In this document: one piece after another, positions 12,411 through 22,992 of the stretch
Layout of the letters: every line of letters starts with the position of its first letter
How positions within the stretch are numbered: the stretch's first letter is position 1
Source of the DNA: Clavelina lepadiformis
Lineage: Eukaryota; Chordata; Ascidiacea; Aplousobranchia; Clavelinidae
Reading direction: 5' to 3'
NCBI RefSeq assembly: GCF_947623445.1
Contig: NC_135242.1
Location: forward strand, 15,686,001 to 15,750,000
DNA length: 64,000 nucleotides
Position numbers and translations under genes: made by a program
The notes under the pieces: generated by a model
The model's input: only the letters and a program-made list of their open reading frames with translations
The model's database searches: none
Told to the model about the DNA's origin: nothing

Positions 12411-15400
12411 CTACGTTGGATAATCAGCCATCGTGGCTTGGAGAAAAAACGCCAGAGTTCCCAACGTGAAAGTAGTCAAGTAAACCCACAAAAGAAGCCT
12501 GTCCAATATAAGGGCTACATATGCCCAATCGTCTTGTGACTATAAATTAAAAAGTCATCAAGTTGTTAACAATTTATTTACGTAACCTGTTTAACCCAAT
12601 CGATACTATATGTACATACTATACACTTATACAGCATTTTAATGATCGTCTTGAAATTTGTAAGCAAACCTAATGGCATTGCGAAACATTTCGAACCTGT
12701 GATAAGTTGTCTTCGGTTTTCAAATACTTAGCGATGTAACAAATTGTTTTCAATGTCGGTTTCAGAGGTTCAGCAATATTTTTGATGTTGGGTTTGATAG
12801 TACAAGGCATATCGTTAAGTTCGCCTTCCGTACCAACCACGCCAAAGTCAAGAGGTGCATTCCGACGTCTTATTCGGCCTCCCAGCAATCTCTCTACCTA
12901 AATATTAAAATGCTACAAAAACAAGTCTTATACGTCTCGTTATTTGAAAAGTACCTGATTATTGTAAAGTATTGAGCTTGGCCTTTGTGATGATTCAATC
13001 ACAATGGCCTTCTGAGCATCGACAGAGCTTCTTCGCCGTATGCGAAATGCTGCAAAGCAAACATCAGAAAAACTATTTTGGTGAAATGATATAAACGAAA
13101 ATCACATGAAAGTCAAAACGCTTTATAGGTCTTTTGGTCCTCACTCTGTTTTACCGCTGATGGCCTCTCCATGTTCAAGAAAGACGCAAGTTTGTCCATG
13201 AAAAGATAAGTAACCCAATTTGGCATGGAGTGTGTATGTTTGGATCGAAAATGTACATTGCATACGATAACGCTGAAATATATTTTTAAATTTTTACACA
13301 TATTTGGGCTCCCATGATAAATTCAAGCATAAATCTTTTACGTATGTAGAAATAAGCTAATAAAGTATACAAAAACATACTTTTTGATATGCGATTTAGC
13401 AAAGAAATTCGACTTTTACATATTTTCTACACAGGTGGCTTATCCATAAAACGTTACCATGCATTTACCTGAAGACTACACTTAAGATGACCAACGTGGT
13501 ACAGAAGAGCATGTAACTTCCAATAAGAGGAACCGCAAATGATGTCTCTGGCATCTTTTGTGCAACCAGAAAGAGAAAAACCGTTTCACCGATAAGAATT
13601 GAAATTGAAAGGGTCATTTTTTCGCCTGAGAGAAAGGTGAACATTATTGACTGATAACATTACCCATATCACATGGTTACAAGAGACTATCTAGCTAAGG
13701 AAAGTTTTTCATCAACACGTCAAGTACCAAATCAATTTGTCGCTGGCTTTTCGTTGTAACGACATGGCAAAAATAGCGATGTGTGATAACAACTATCGGA
13801 CGGCTACAGTATACTTACATGAAATAGATGGCAAATAAAAAACTAAACAAGATAGCGACGTCAACAAAACAGCAGGGACAATTAAGTTCATGACGTAGAA
13901 TTGTGGTCGTCGTTTCATAATAAAATAAAACGTCATATCTTGATACAAAGGATCGTCATTGGAATTGTAAATTGAAATTGGTTTTTGGATTAGGTCCCAT
14001 TCGCCATTTGACTGAAATGCTGTAAAATATAAAGCATGGAAATAACGGGAGATTACTACACAAGATATCATTGATAACAACTTGCAATAATTGAGTAATT
14101 TATATGCATAATTTAGAAAAAGAATTATACAGTAATTTTTTATTAAATCCTTTTGTGTATAAAACGTTAGGTTATCGTTTAAGTTAGGTTAACAAAAAAC
14201 TGTGAAAATTAGTTTTGAACGCACGATTTTTTGCGCTGAAACAGTGGCAGCTAAAATAGAAGTGCTGCTTATAGCCGAAACTTGCTGTTAAAATACTGTA
14301 CAACAGGTTTGGTACAAACCGTTTCTGTCAACGAAAACCTCTTCGCCGTAAGCAAAGCCAAGTTCCATATGAGAGCGATCATAAGTGGCAGATCGAAATA
14401 CCATCGAACAATTTTGCCAGTCGAAAGGGAACAAAGCAACCTAAAGTACAACGTGTTTACTGTTTATACAAAAATGGAAAACCGAGGCATCACATAATTA
14501 TTTTCATTTGCATTAAAACCATTGAAACGATACATTTTCGAAGTCGAGATGGGATTTTATAATGATATTGATAAGTTAAAACAATAAGGTAGTTTACTGC
14601 AAAGCCATACACCGAAGTGTCACATACATTTATAGTACAAGTGCTTTTGTAGAGAGCTGGAGGAATCCATTCCAACTCACCATTGTACTTAATCAAAACA
14701 TTTGTCAAAAGGGAGACGTCGAAATCGCCATCTTTGCTGCAAAACCAACAAACAAATTAACAAAACAAAAAAACTTGAGCAGTTTTATCGCTGAGGATGT
14801 TTAAATAAAGGCAATGTTCGTGGAGACATAACTTTTTAAACTATGGAATCATAACCCGAATGGTACTGATCTAAACTTTACATTGAGTATTGGCTATATA
14901 ATGCTCTATAACTGTTTTACCTGTTTTGTAAAATAATTCGAGGCTTCCACACTACGTGTGCAGGTAGTCTTAAAATATGAATGTTTTCAAAGCTATCTGG
15001 ATTCCATGTGAAGCTTGCATCACTCCACTGGTAAGTCATATATACGGAGGTGGTCAACTCTTGGGATTTTTCTTTCTGGTCGTATTTATAATGAAATATA
15101 CATTACAGATATACAAATGTACGTTCGCTAGACGTGCAGTAAAATAAAGTAGAAACACAATTGAGGGACAAGCAATGGTCCTTTTAGGTTATAACTTTAC
15201 AATGTTGGTAACATGTATTAAGCATACGAACCAAGCTTATGATCTGCGATAGTGTCATGCCAACCTTGACGAGAGTACGATTGCCGTAATTAAAGGGTCG
15301 CATCTAAAAAATCTTGTTGAAAGTAAAACCTACTTTTAAGACAGCAAGCTGTTTTCTGACTGTGCAAAATAGTTGTCAAAAATTAATTTGTTTCAACACA

Positions 15401-15609
15401 ATAATAATTAATAGGGCCTACTAATAGAAAACCAGCTAGAAAAATTACTCAAGAATCTGTCTTCCATAACCAAGTACTGAAAGATGACACATTACCTCTG
15501 GACTGTAATTAGCCAGCAATTTTGTTGCCAACCGGGATTCAGCTGATGGAGTAACCCTTGCCCCACAACACGCAGAATGTGCGAACAGCAAAACAACCAA
15601 GAGCAGCAT
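12411..15609 (-). CDS. Nicotinic acetylcholine receptor, non-alpha subunit (cluster gene B)
   Basis: Complete 493-residue subunit. Exons in transcription order: 15496-15609, 15232-15303, 14921-15075, 14628-14736, 14320-14440, 13819-14019, 13469-13625, 13145-13272, 12955-13049, 12697-12897, 12411-12539 (stop TAG 12411-12413). Translation starts inside the signal-peptide exon ([17 protein letters not shown]), unlike genes A and C, which use a 7-nt first coding exon. Cys-loop: C147 and C161 around [13 protein letters not shown]. Loop C has no CC pair, so this is a non-alpha subunit. Loop D has Tyr74. M2 follows CEK (258-260): Glu at -1', Ile rather than Leu at 9' (269), Glu at 11' (271), and Cys in place of the usual Gly at -2'. 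M4 contains [10 protein letters not shown]. Exon lengths 155, 109, 121, 201 and 157 are identical to genes A and C. Nearest vertebrate class by eye is beta1/gamma/delta/epsilon. Confidence 0.93.
14160..14255 (+). repeat. Dispersed repeat family, copy inside receptor gene B intron
   Basis: Shares gttaggttatcgtttaagtt, 'aagttaggttaaca.aaaactgtgaaaa', 'ttttgaacgcacgatttttt' and a terminal 'agtggcagc' with copies near 30.9-31.5, 38.4 and 39.8-40.2 kb. It lies between the M1 and Cys-loop exons of gene B. Confidence 0.65.
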
Positions 15610-16426
15610 GCTTTTCTAGACTGTTAAGTTGAAGACTCAATTGTGAAATAAACGGCTGCATATAGCGCACAACAGAAACAACTTGATTTGTTTAGTTCGA
15701 AAACTTGAAAATCAGCTACAAGCAAAATAGTGTATCACTGTTTTATGATATATATATATGTTATATATATACTGTACTTACAGCAATTGCGTACCGAAAA
15801 TAACAATATATTTTATATACTACGTCAAAAATAATGAGGCTAGATAAAATCTGCTTACAACTTAGAAGTAGGCCTACTATAAAACAGCTTTTGATGAAAC
15901 CCAATTTACAGTTTTGCTTGCGCCAAAATAGCTCTCACCACCTTTAGAGCAGATAAACAGTATACGACTTTCTGGAGAGATGGCACCCCGCTTTCTGGTT
16001 GGTGCGAATGATTTGATAAGCAGCTGCGCTAATGAGTGATGAACAACCGATATGGTTGGGGCTTACGTAGGCGAAATTACAGGCCTGAGAGTAGACTGAC
16101 CAGCTTTTAAATTATAACGGACTATACACCTTGGCTTTATTCACGACGTGCTATAAACCAAAAATTCAATGATACTTGTGATGCACAGTTGTTCATACAA
16201 GACTATTGTTTCAAATAACTTGACCCGATGTTGACGATTCGAATGCGTTATATTGCAGCAATACAACCAAAGATAGAACGCATTGACTTTATTCGAACTA
16301 AAAACGGTACTAAATGTTCAAAGTTATCTTTACATATTTAATTAGCATAACTTTAAATTGTCCCAAAAGGTATCACATTTCTGAAATGAATAGCGATGTA
16401 TTATTCCTGTTGTCATTGCTGGCTTC
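15610..16426. other. Intergenic region between receptor genes C and B
   Basis: Holds the 3' flank of gene C (minus-strand AATAAA at 16288-16293) and the presumed promoter of gene B. A short AT-dinucleotide run lies at about 15750-15770. No other gene seen. Confidence 0.5.
16288..16293 (-). promoter_or_regulatory. Candidate polyadenylation signal of receptor gene C
   Basis: Minus-strand AATAAA about 135 bases after the stop codon of gene C. Confidence 0.45.
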
Positions 16427-19400
16427 CTAACTTTCAGTGGAGTTTGGCAATGGATAATCAGCCGTTGTGGTTTGAAGAAAGAACGCGAGAGTTCCTACGG
16501 TGAATGTAGAAAAATAAACCCACAAAAGAAGTCTGTCCAATATGAGGGCTACATATGCCCAGTCGTCTTGAGACTGAAAAGATTAAAGTTGTTCGATATA
16601 AGTTAAATATTAGTTACATTTAGATTGTTATGTAAGCTGTTACACTTTTTTTATGCGTGGGCAACACATACGGAGTTCAAAACTATTTGTGTCACTTACG
16701 TACATACTTTTTATATCATTCTTAACAAGGAAATACAACTACCTGTGACAACCTGTCTTGCATTTTTTTATGTTTTGCGATGTAATTAACCGCGTTTAAA
16801 GCTGGCTTTAAATGATAAGGAATTCCTTTAACATTGGGACAAACAAAAACATTTTCCTCCAGTCGCTTATCACCATTAACTTCTTGAAGGCTTGCTGGAG
16901 TGGCTAACCGTCTGGCGCGTAATCCAAACTTATCTGCCTGATATAAGGTGTATTAAGTTATCGATGTAACTTAGACCGCATGCAATAAAATTACCGAAGC
17001 AAGATTATAGGTATATCAGTACACAGTACACAGCATTGCAATATAATGGTTTCCTTTTTGACTGAAAACGTATCAGCACTCATCGGGCAAGTCTACGTCA
17101 GCTGCAAGTGTTATATTAACCTACTAGCCGCTCCAACTATTATTTTGCATCGCAAATAACAACAGATGTTTTGACCCAAATGTGCTTATTTTAATCAGTT
17201 GATCAAGTGCAATAATTTCAATAAATAAAAATAACAAATTTAAATCATTTGCTATAATAAGTTTCCCTACTTGCTGGTCATAGAGTACACTGCTTGGTGA
17301 TTTCCAGCTTCTTTTGTAAATGGTGTTTTGAAGAATAATTGAACTTGGTCTTCGTACAGGATTTGCTGAAAGGTTTAATTTGCAAAGTTAGGGTATGTGC
17401 ACAAGGTGAAGTAAAAACATTGTCAATGGGCTCGTAAACAGAAGCGGTAAGCGACTATATATAATGATCTAAATTAGAGATAAGCAAAATAACAAAAAAA
17501 AATAAAAAATAACAAGCCTTAACGTCACCATTGTTCTAAAATTTGATATTGCAATGCTAGTTATCTCAAAAGTATGCAAGCAGTGGTGAGATTCAGCCGG
17601 TTCTCCGCGAACCGGTTGTTAACAAGCGTATGTATGAGCCTATGTGTAAATCGGCCCCCAGGTCAATATGGCATGCTGCTAGTGAGAAAACCAGATGTTA
17701 AAATATTTGAATCCCACCACTGTATGTAAGTACGTATTAACAACAGCGGGATCACCTTATTGTTAGACAAGGTAGTGGGTATTATTGTAACACGAGCTTT
17801 CGTTGCTGCGAGAGGCTATACTTTATAGTTTATAAGGTCAAAACAAATAGTTTCAAAAACTGAGTCAATCAATACTACACAGTTAGAATGAAAAAGTACA
17901 GTAATTATCAAAAAAGCAATAGGATGGAATAATGGCATTAGTATAATCAAAGACATGGATAACGTCCAAGGTGCTTAATCAAGTTCTGGCTAATAATTTA
18001 TGGTTCGCCTTGTAACGGATATGTTTGCTGTAGGCTTGATATAATACATCGCCGATGTTTCTGAGATAGAGGAACTCTTTTAAGAACGATTTCTCGAGGA
18101 AGGCTTTTAGAAAGTCGGCCAAGACAGCAATGGCGTATTGTGTTACAACAGCTATAGAACTTGATTATACACCTTGAACACTATCTATGTCTCACACTTT
18201 ATCATGTCCTTCTTTACTAATTTGTACGTTGCCTGTGTAGTATTTGTTGAATTACTGTTTGAATTTATTCCGTTCAGCCTGATGAAGTACTTTTCTAGTT
18301 TTTAGTGCCACCTAATCTAATAAGATACACCCCGCTGTTGTTAAGTACATAATGCTTCGTAAATTATAGATATAGATCTTTTTATCCATACGACCTGGTT
18401 CTTCTGAAGGTCTTTCAACGTTTAATATTGGTGCAAGTTTTTCCATATAAAGCCATTCAATCCATTTGGGCATGATATGTGTGGCGCTAGAGCGGTAGTG
18501 AACATTACAAACTACAACGCTGAAACAAATGTTACAACACATTGTTTTGCCGTTGATTAAACTAAGAATACAAAACTGTATTAATTTTATCAGACCCCGT
18601 TTTTTAAAATAGTGGTCAAAACGGATTACTGGACTTAGTATTTTGCATTTTGAGACTCAGACGCAGACGAGCAAAACTGCTGTTATAAAATACAGAGATA
18701 CTTCGTGATCTATGGGATAACGGGAGTTGTTTTCTACTTACCTGCATACGACACTTATGATAACTAATGTCATACAAAAAAGTAGATAACCAGCAATCAG
18801 TGGAACAGCCAGTGATGTTTCCGGCATTCTTTGGGCAATCAGGAAAAGGAAAACGGTTTCACCGAGCAAGATAGAAATGGAGAGGGTCATCTTTTCACCT
18901 ATGTATTTTGCAAAATGTTAATCATTCATTGGGCAACAGCTTTAGAGGAAACAAATTCATCAAACGTAATGATAATTACAGGATATCGAAGGTAAATAAA
19001 ATACAAAGCAAGACAACGATGACATCAGGATGCAGGGAACAAGTAAATTCATGACATAAAACTGGGGACGCCTTTTGATGACAAAGTAAAATGTAACATC
19101 TTGATAAAGAGGGTCATCTGGAGAATGATTTATTTTCGCAGGTCTCTGGATTAAATCCCATTCGCCATTTGGCTGAAAAGCTGTAATGAAACCAAAAATA
19201 AATTATATTTTTCATATCAATGTACAATAATATTGGGGCGAGTATAATAATTACAGCGTGAACAAAACAACAGGTACAAATATTTGAAGTGGCCTGCCAA
19301 TCTACAAACCGTTTTCATCTACATAGATCTCTTCGCCATAAGCAAGCCCAAGCTCCATATCAGCTCGATCATACGTGGCAGATCGAAAAACCATCGAACA

Positions 19401-21113
19401 GTTTTGCCAGTCGAACGGAAACAAAGCAACCTATATGAAAAGTTTTATATGTAACATTTATAGTCTGAGCATAAATTTATTTTAAGCAATCTTGATCTTC
19501 ATATATATCAAAACAACAAAATTTTGACACAAGGCTATGTAGACTGTAGGGATAATAACCTGAATGTTTCTGGATCGATGAAAAAACAAACCACTGTAAG
19601 TATAATTTCGATACTACTGTGTATACTGTATGTATATAGCCTACTTCAATGATGCAAGAGCTCTTATAAAGTGCTGGAGGAATCCATTCAACTTTGCCAT
19701 CATTGTAAATTAAGACATTTGTCATAAGTGACACATCGAATGATCCGTCTTTGCTAAAACAAATGGTTTGATCGCATAGTAAGCATGTGATTTTGTGCAA
19801 AGGCGTCAAATATATACTTGTAAAATAAATAAAGTTATGCCATTAATTACGTGTATATTATGACTTGTATCACTGTTAAACAGTATTTAATTTGTACTTG
19901 ACGACCACCAAATAGGAACTTTGTTTTCAGAACATTTTCTTGTTTCTCGAAGATGAAAAATTTCGCGTCAGATTCTTCATTATAAACAAAGATACCTGTT
20001 TTGTAAAATGATTCTCGGCGTCCATACCGCGTACGATGGAAGCCGTAAAATCTTGATATTTTCATACATCGGCGGGTCCCAACTGAAGCTTTCATCAAGC
20101 CATTCATACGTCATGTAGACAGAAGTGGTAAGTTCTTGTGACTTTTCTTTCTGTAAACAATTTCCTATGTCTCGCTAAAAGATATTTTTGCAGATAAACC
20201 TTTACATTGACTTTCTATTTCTGCCAAAGTACGAAGTTGTAATTTATATTTTTTTATCTAAATGCCTGGTACCATACCATATCTGGTATCTTTTCAATCA
20301 ATAAACAATTTAACCATGAACGTACCACGCTAATTATTTGAGACAGAGTCATTGCAACTTTAACCAGAGTTCGGTTGTCCAAGTTGAACGGTCGCATCTA
20401 TAGTAAGTAAAGCATAACTAGTGAATATTATGCAGACCTCAGTTTGGACATTGATACAGTTGCCTCAATAGAAGACGTATTTTCACTAACCTGTGGATTG
20501 TGGGTTTTGAGTAGTTTATCTGCAAGTTTAGATTCACTTGACCAAAATTCGCTTTCAACAAATTGAAGAAATAGAAACCAAACTAGGAAACCAAACGGTC
20601 TTCGCAATTCTAGAGAAAATCAACGTTAAAGCAAAAGTTTCTAGTTTCCATGGACGAAACATGAAGAAATGTGTAGTATAGATATATTGCTCCTTACACA
20701 CTATTCCAGCTCTACAGCCACAAGGTAGCTTATCTAAGACACGGTTAACAACTACTTTTAGGCACCTTCCTCACAAAATTAGTTCGGACGCGGAACGCGG
20801 CTTGTATAATTATACAATACGAAAAACAAAAAGAAAACTCCTTTATCTTACTGGTTTACCGTTAAAATATCGTTCACCATTTTAGCCCAAAACCATAGTT
20901 GTTGTAATTTTATACAGCGGCATTTTGATTTGTCTACCCAACTGCATAAGACTCGTGAAAACGCTTAACTCACAATTTTAGCGTTGAAGTACATAATATT
21001 ACCATATCAATAAGTTTTGGGTTAAACGTTTTAGATTATTTGATATAGATAAGATAAAAGGAGATAAATAGGCCACTTGATGATTACACTATAACCAAAA
21101 ACTTACCTTTCAT
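16427..21113 (-). CDS. Nicotinic acetylcholine receptor, non-alpha subunit (cluster gene C)
   Basis: Complete 500-residue subunit. Exons in transcription order: 21107-21113, 20491-20609, 20326-20397, 19996-20150, 19645-19753, 19310-19430, 18980-19180, 18742-18898, 18395-18519, 17271-17365, 16743-16937, 16427-16573 (stop TAG 16427-16429). As in gene A, the first coding exon is 7 nt (ATG AAA G), read into a hydrophobic signal ([13 protein letters not shown]). Cys-loop: C151 and C165 around [13 protein letters not shown]. No CC in loop C; loop D Tyr78. M2 follows CEK (262-264): Glu -1', Leu 9' (273), Glu 11' (275); the following [12 protein letters not shown] recalls vertebrate gamma/epsilon subunits. 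M4: [11 protein letters not shown]. It is closest to gene B (same M4 start [14 protein letters not shown]). The M3-M4 loop is the most divergent part. The donor of the 18395-18519 exon (gtcgta) was chosen because it keeps phase 1 with the next exon. Confidence 0.93.
17581..17722 (+). mobile_element. Short nonautonomous hAT element in intron of receptor gene C
   Basis: 142 bp with inverted ends CAGTGGTGAGATTCA and TGAATCCCACCACTG. Flanking octamers tatgcaag (17573-17580) and tatgtaag (17723-17730) differ at one position, as expected for a slightly aged 8-bp target duplication. It lies in the M3-M4 loop intron. Confidence 0.85.
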
Positions 21114-22992
21114 GTCTAAAGACCGCTCAAGTAAAAAGATTGCACAATGAACACAGGTAACTACATATCACAATTAAGAATAATTCTCGAAACTCTGTGA
21201 TATACTGCCCGAAACGCTGTAGATGTCTGTCTCTACTTAGTGTTTATCTAAAACGATAATGAGTTTGACAACAGCTGCTTTAAACTTTAATTGTCACCAC
21301 ATATGAAATTGTTAGATGTAGACCTTGCGTTAACCTCGTCACTCTCAACCGGTCATGATAAAGATTAACCCACTAATCAAAAGCTCATATAAGATTACTT
21401 ATTTCTACATTAGCGCAGTTATTACAATAACCCCGTCGGTTTGATAAGGTTTTGAATGTTTTTGGCCTGTGCTGCCATCACACACCCTTTTGACTTCCTT
21501 ATGCACTTTTAACGTTGGTTATTTTTTATGTTATAACTGCGATGCATGCTGCAAATCGTATATTATAAGTTACTTGCCACAAACTTTTAAAATTCACATC
21601 TTTACCTATATAACAGCAGCGAAATAGGTTATGTTATGCTATACAGAATTCTAGGTACGAAGATATGTTAGGTTCTTTTTATGGTAAATTTAGGGTGCAG
21701 GTAGACTCTAAAACATACATATTTTTAATGGGTTTTGGTGAATTGCTATAAAGGTATGTGCTCATCATCAGGCTATCTGTTGAAAGGACTTTAAACAGTA
21801 GCCTGCACAAGTTGCCTTTTCTATATTTGATGTAGTAAGTCGTATTTGTCTTTTTTCGTTGTATATGCAGTATGTGCAAACACAGATAATTATTTTCACA
21901 TTTAACATCGCAGTTTAATGCACATCGAAACAAAACAGTTAGCCAACACAGCAAATGACATCAAACGGTTCATTGTATTGAGTCTGTTAACTTCCTGTAG
22001 AATTCAAGTATAGTTTGCTCGAAACGTAAAGAAAATTACATTTTTGCAACGTTGTTAACAATGTTTTTTCCCATTAAACATGCTTTTGTTTTTAAAAAAT
22101 TTTCATACTAGGGATCTTTTCTCAAAGCGGGTTGTTGTTTTCTTCAGACTTACGAGGAAGCCGAAGAGTGCTATGACATTTTTTCTCGCAAAAGTGATTA
22201 CATGTTGCCGAATGTCAGGAGTTAAAAAGCTGTGTGTTCGAACCCGTTGTAGTGCCAAATTTGTTCGGGGCATTGTGAGTTGTGACGTAGAGGTTGGGCA
22301 TTACTCAGCTTAATTTTTTCGCTCGAAAACCTTGGAGATTGCTATCGGGTTTAGGGAAAACTTACAAGGTTACCAACTTAACTTACTAACAAGAAAACAA
22401 TACATACAAGCTGATAGGAAATTTAAGGATTTCAATCGAAACACCGGCACGGCATGACGCCGGCTTGCATTTTGCGAACCAGGGGCTCTAACCGTTGCGC
22501 CATTGAGCCGAGTTATTTAGCCTGTCAACTCATGCGCCAACTTCATTCAAAGTTTGGTTCACACAGACCCTTTTATGTAGACAGAAAATTTTTGATATGA
22601 AGATTGTTAAGTACAGTAGACCTAAACACATTTTAATCAAAAAATTTTGACCGTTTCTTCAATAATAGTTTGTACGTAAAGTGTCTGTACGTGTTGTATT
22701 AGTAACGGGGATTAACCGTTTTCAAGATTAGTGCAAAAGATAAACAAGCCAAAGTTGGCCAAAGTTCTAGTAGCCTACAGTGTTTTCTCAAGTTTTTCTA
22801 CTAATTGTACAGGCTTAGTTTTAAAATCATATTTTTTAGAGTACTGTTTGCTGTACGTGCACTGATATTAATTTATTTAACATTTTACAGTACATCTCAA
22901 CTTTTGTTTATGTTGATTGTTGTTATTTCATTGGTTTAGGCTACATTGCACTTTCCCTGCAAGCAAATTTGTTACAAAGACAAAGAAAAGTC
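21114..22992. other. Intergenic region between receptor gene C and MRNIP
   Basis: Divergent intergenic region serving as upstream DNA of gene C (minus) and MRNIP (plus). A splice acceptor at about 22940 suggests that a noncoding 5' exon of MRNIP is spliced to the exon holding the ATG. Open frames at 21679-21954 and 22080-22313 have no recognisable domain and are not called. A tRNA-like element lies at about 22425-22522. Confidence 0.45.
22425..22522 (-). mobile_element. Degenerate tRNA-like sequence, possible SINE head
   Basis: On the minus strand it contains TGGCGCAACGG (fits the pol III A-box consensus), then about 60 bases later a B-box-like GTTTCGATTGAAATCC. Cloverleaf pairing is poor, and I cannot assign an anticodon, so a tRNA pseudogene or SINE head is more likely than a functional tRNA. 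Confidence 0.35.

Noticed and set aside
22080..22313. 77-codon + strand open frame upstream of MRNIP
   Set aside because: Basic, Cys-containing but without a known domain or splice context; likely chance.
22425..22522. Functional tRNA gene
   Set aside because: A-box fits but the cloverleaf and anticodon stem cannot be assigned and the B box is imperfect; kept only as a tRNA-like/SINE relic.
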